From Aeromonas lusitana (GTDB taxonomy: Bacteria > Pseudomonadota > Gammaproteobacteria > Enterobacterales > Aeromonadaceae): a stretch of 64,000 nucleotides of DNA. Within the stretch, counting starts at the first letter, position 1, and each line of letters begins with the position of its first letter. The stretch lies in contig NZ_PGCP01000016.1 in NCBI RefSeq assembly GCF_002812985.1, positions 1-64,000 of the forward strand. Reading direction: 5' to 3'. The position numbers were made by a program, and so were the translations under genes. Below the pieces are notes generated by a model that was not told the origin of the DNA, made no database searches, and was given only the letters and a program-made list of their open reading frames with translations. Of this stretch, positions 61,774-64,000 are shown in pieces.

Positions 61774-62895
61774 TCAGGCAGGTTGATGCAGAGTGATGCA
61801 GTGGATACCACCACCCCCGGCTGCCACAGGATCGATGTCGATCTGCACTATCTTGCGACCCGGATAGAGGCGGGCCAGCAGATCCCGGCAGTAACGGTCG
61901 GCCTTGGCATCCCCGAACTGGGGAGTGATGACGGCGCCGTTGATCGGCAGGTAGTTGATGTAACCGGCGGCGAAGTCCGGGCTGCGGCTGAATTTATTGT
62001 CTCGCCCACCCAGGGGAGGCGGCAGCTGATGCAGCTCCAGCTTGTTGCCATCAGCGTCCGTCGCCTGCTGCAAGATGGCCAGGTGCTGGCGGGTCACCTT
62101 GTAGTCGTAGGAGTCGGGATCGTTGTCCATGTTGATCACCACCACCCCGGGGCGCACGAAGCGGGCGTAGAAGTCCACGTGGGCGTCCGTGATGTCCTTG
62201 CCCTTGATCCCCGGCAGCCAGATGATCTTGCGCAGCCCCAGGTTGGCCTTGAGCTCCGCCTCCACTTGCGCCTTGGTGAGGCCCGGATTGCGGTTGCTGT
62301 TGATCCAGCTGCTCTCTGTCATGATGGCTGTGCCGTTGCCGTCCACCTCTATGCCGCCCCCCTCACCGATGAGCTCGCTCTGCAGGTAATAGGCATCGGT
62401 CTGCCGGCCCACCAGGGCGGCGACCCTGGCGTCATAGCTGTGCTCCTGCTTGTCCCCCCAACCGTTGAAGTTGAAGTCCATCAACCCGAGCGCCCCCTGC
62501 TCATCCTGCACGAAGACGCCGCCGGTATCCCGCAGCCAGATGTCGTCCAACTCGACGTTGATGAAGCGGGTGTTGTGCTCGCCGCACAGCTGGCGCGCCA
62601 GATCCTCTTCCTCCTCATGGCAAAGCACGCTCACCTGGGTATAGGGGGTCATGGCCTTGACCAACCGGCCTATGGTGGCCTGCACATCCTTGTAGTTACG
62701 ACCCCAGATATCGCTGTTGGCGCCAAAAGCCACCCAGACCTGAGACTGGGGGGAAGACTCCTCCGGCATGTGATAGCGGCCGGCGGCACTGGTCTCGCCG
62801 GCGGCAAAGGCCGAGCGGGCACCGGGCAGGCTGCCAAACCCGGCAATGGCACCGAGGGCGACCAGCTGTTTCAATACATGGCGTCGGGAAAACAT
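61774..62895 (-). CDS. Agmatine deiminase family protein with Tat signal
   Basis: The 373-residue precursor begins with a Tat-type signal (MFSRRHVLKQLVALGAIAGFG). The peptidyl-arginine-deiminase fold has DDIWLRDTGG near 118, GEGGGIEVDGNG near 175, TDAHVDFYARF near 235 and nucleophile Cys366 in GGGGIHCITLHQP. The enzyme converts agmatine to N-carbamoylputrescine. The twin-arginine signal implies a periplasmic place, unlike the usual cytosolic AguA. AGGAG lies before the ATG. It follows a polyamine-binding-protein gene by 17 bp, so they form an operon. Confidence 0.9.
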   Translation of the reverse strand: MFSRRHVLKQLVALGAIAGFGSLPGARSAFAAGETSAAGRYHMPEESSPQSQVWVAFGANSDIWGRNYKDVQATIGRLVKAMTPYTQVSVLCHEEEEDLARQLCGEHNTRFINVELDDIWLRDTGGVFVQDEQGALGLMDFNFNGWGDKQEHSYDARVAALVGRQTDAYYLQSELIGEGGGIEVDGNGTAIMTESSWINSNRNPGLTKAQVEAELKANLGLRKIIWLPGIKGKDITDAHVDFYARFVRPGVVVINMDNDPDSYDYKVTRQHLAILQQATDADGNKLELHQLPPPLGGRDNKFSRSPDFAAGYINYLPINGAVITPQFGDAKADRYCRDLLARLYPGRKIVQIDIDPVAAGGGGIHCITLHQPA

Positions 62896-62912
62896 CTTTC
62901 TACTCCTAAGGT

Positions 62913-64000
62913 TCAGAGGCTGCTCTTGAAGCGAGTCCAGGCTCGCATGCGGGCACGCATCTGGGATTGTGCAATGTCTTTGCCCGGAATGAGCCGCTGA
63001 TAGCTGGCCTCATCCAGGTAAATATCCGGGTTGGCCGTCATGGTGGTATCCACCATGGGTTTGGCCTTGGCACTGGCGGTCGGATAGCCGGTGCTGTTGG
63101 TGATGGCCGCCATGTTGGCGGGGCGCATCACGAAGTTGATAAAGGCATAGGCATATTCAGGATGGGGGGCATCCGTCGGGATCGCCATTGTGTCCATCCA
63201 GATAGTGCTTCCCTCCCTGGGCAGCCGGTACTCGAAGTCGATGACCTTGCCCGCCTCGGTGGCGGCCCGCCTGGCCTGGGTCATGTCACCGCTGTAGCCA
63301 AGGGAGAGGCAGAGATCGCCGTTCACCAGCTGGGTCACAGGCTGGGACTGGAACTTGCGGATATAGGGCTTGAACCCCTTGAGCAGGGCCAGGGCCGCCT
63401 CCAGATCGTCGGCCTTGCCGCTGCGCGGATCCCGCCCCAGATAGTGCAGCACCACAGCCAGCACCTCGTCGGGGGAGTCAACGACCGAGATGCCGCAATC
63501 CGCAAATTTCGCCGCCAGCTCGGGCTTGAACAGCATGTCCAGGCTGTTGACCGGGGCATCCGGCATCCTCTGCTTGATAGCATCCGTATTGTAGGTGAGT
63601 CCTATGGTGCCCCAGGTATAGGGCACCACGGCCTCCTTCGCATGGGGGTAGGCCTGCTGCAAGCGCACCAGCTCGGGGTCCAGGTCGCCGAGGTGTTGCA
63701 ACTTGCCCTTGTCGAGGGGCTGCAGACTGCCCGCCCGCATCAGCCGCTCCGCCACCGTATCGCCTGGGAAGATCAGGTCATACCCACTGCGACCCGCCAT
63801 CAGCTTGGCCTCCAGAGTCTCGCTGCTGTCCATCACGTCGTAGATGACCCGGATCCCTGTCTCCCTGGTGAAGGCGCTCAGGGTATCGGGGGCGAAATAA
63901 TCGGACCAGTTGTAGAGCCGCAACACCTTCTCCTCCTGCGCCTCCTCGGCCTGGGCCCCGACGCTCAGCAGCAGGGCCAACCCCATGGCTATCTTGGTCA
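62913..64000 (-). CDS. Polyamine-type periplasmic binding protein, start just outside the window
   Basis: At least 357 residues of a PotD/PotF-type binding protein are visible: LRLYNWSDYFAPDTLSAF near the mature start, SGYDLIFPGDTVAERL near 75, VPYTWGTIGLTYN near 122, CLSLGYSGDMTQARR near 225 and YAFINFVMRPANMAAITNSTGYPTA in order. The frame stays open through 64000. The last two bases, read on the minus strand, are TG, so the true start is probably an ATG at 64001 giving MTKIAMG and a good signal peptide. It is likely to bind putrescine, spermidine or agmatine; the adjacent deiminase favours agmatine. Confidence 0.9.
   Translation of the reverse strand, partial: TKIAMGLALLLSVGAQAEEAQEEKVLRLYNWSDYFAPDTLSAFTRETGIRVIYDVMDSSETLEAKLMAGRSGYDLIFPGDTVAERLMRAGSLQPLDKGKLQHLGDLDPELVRLQQAYPHAKEAVVPYTWGTIGLTYNTDAIKQRMPDAPVNSLDMLFKPELAAKFADCGISVVDSPDEVLAVVLHYLGRDPRSGKADDLEAALALLKGFKPYIRKFQSQPVTQLVNGDLCLSLGYSGDMTQARRAATEAGKVIDFEYRLPREGSTIWMDTMAIPTDAPHPEYAYAFINFVMRPANMAAITNSTGYPTASAKAKPMVDTTMTANPDIYLDEASYQRLIPGKDIAQSQMRARMRAWTRFKSSL

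Noticed and set aside
61171..63000. 609-codon plus-strand ORF across SDR and agmatine deiminase genes
   Set aside because: It runs through the alternative frame of the SDR gene, a terminator hairpin and the antisense of the deiminase gene.

Overview
The window is a 64 kb piece of a gamma-proteobacterial chromosome, almost certainly Aeromonas. The evidence is high GC (about 60% by eye), an Aeromonas-like 16S rRNA 5' end, and Vibrio/Aeromonas-type proteins (IrgA-like receptor, CsgD/VpsT-like regulator, recC-recB-recD without ptrA, DUF3811, DUF1496, Nudix-PAP2 fusion). No prophage, IS element, CRISPR array, integrase or tRNA gene was recognised.

Layout. 0-0.4 kb: 5' end and tandem promoters of an rRNA operon reading leftwards. 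0.5-8.1 kb: nnrS, a divergent XRE-cupin regulator/benE pair with two matching operators, a secreted DUF3103-like protein, metF with met boxes, a GNAT enzyme, ompW with an FNR-like site, and a 41-residue membrane peptide. 8.3-13 kb: uvrA with a LexA box, a CsgD/VpsT-like regulator, and ssb. 13-23.8 kb: an amino-acid-binding-like periplasmic protein, small basic proteins, a cold-shock gene with a long leader, a Fur-controlled IrgA-like receptor, an OmpR/EnvZ-type two-component pair divergent from a His-rich periplasmic protein, a PAS-GGDEF enzyme, an AraC regulator and a VOC protein. 24-27 kb: a cassette of slightly different composition (SGNH hydrolase, TetR, exported alpha/beta hydrolase) with three matching operators. 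27.3-37 kb: a GNAT gene with a TTG start, then recD, recB and recC. 37-40 kb: a DoxX / pirin / secreted-protein / LysR module that resembles the E. coli YhaJ regulon.

40.4-47.6 kb: an XRE regulator, then a PhnR-like GntR regulator divergent from a six-gene operon: binding protein, cytoplasmic alkaline-phosphatase-superfamily enzyme, two permeases, ATPase and HAD phosphatase. It looks like a complete system to import and dephosphorylate an organophosphorus compound. 47.6-59.5 kb: a dCache-GGDEF protein, DUF2214, a DMT exporter whose 3' end is duplicated, AraC-GyrI, GNAT, catalase, small proteins, a repeat-rich lipoprotein, an exported Nudix-PAP2 fusion and YdiK. 59.5-60.6 kb: an AT-rich insertion carrying an HNH endonuclease gene, bounded by 206-bp direct repeats formed from two diverged copies of the ydiK 3' end. 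61-64 kb: an SDR enzyme, a Tat-exported agmatine deiminase and a PotD/PotF-like polyamine-binding protein that runs off the right end.

The most unusual structures are the HNH insertion and a second diverged 3'-end duplication at the DMT gene. In both, the copies differ mainly at synonymous or conservative positions. This suggests that partly homologous DNA from a related strain was joined in, rather than recent local duplication.
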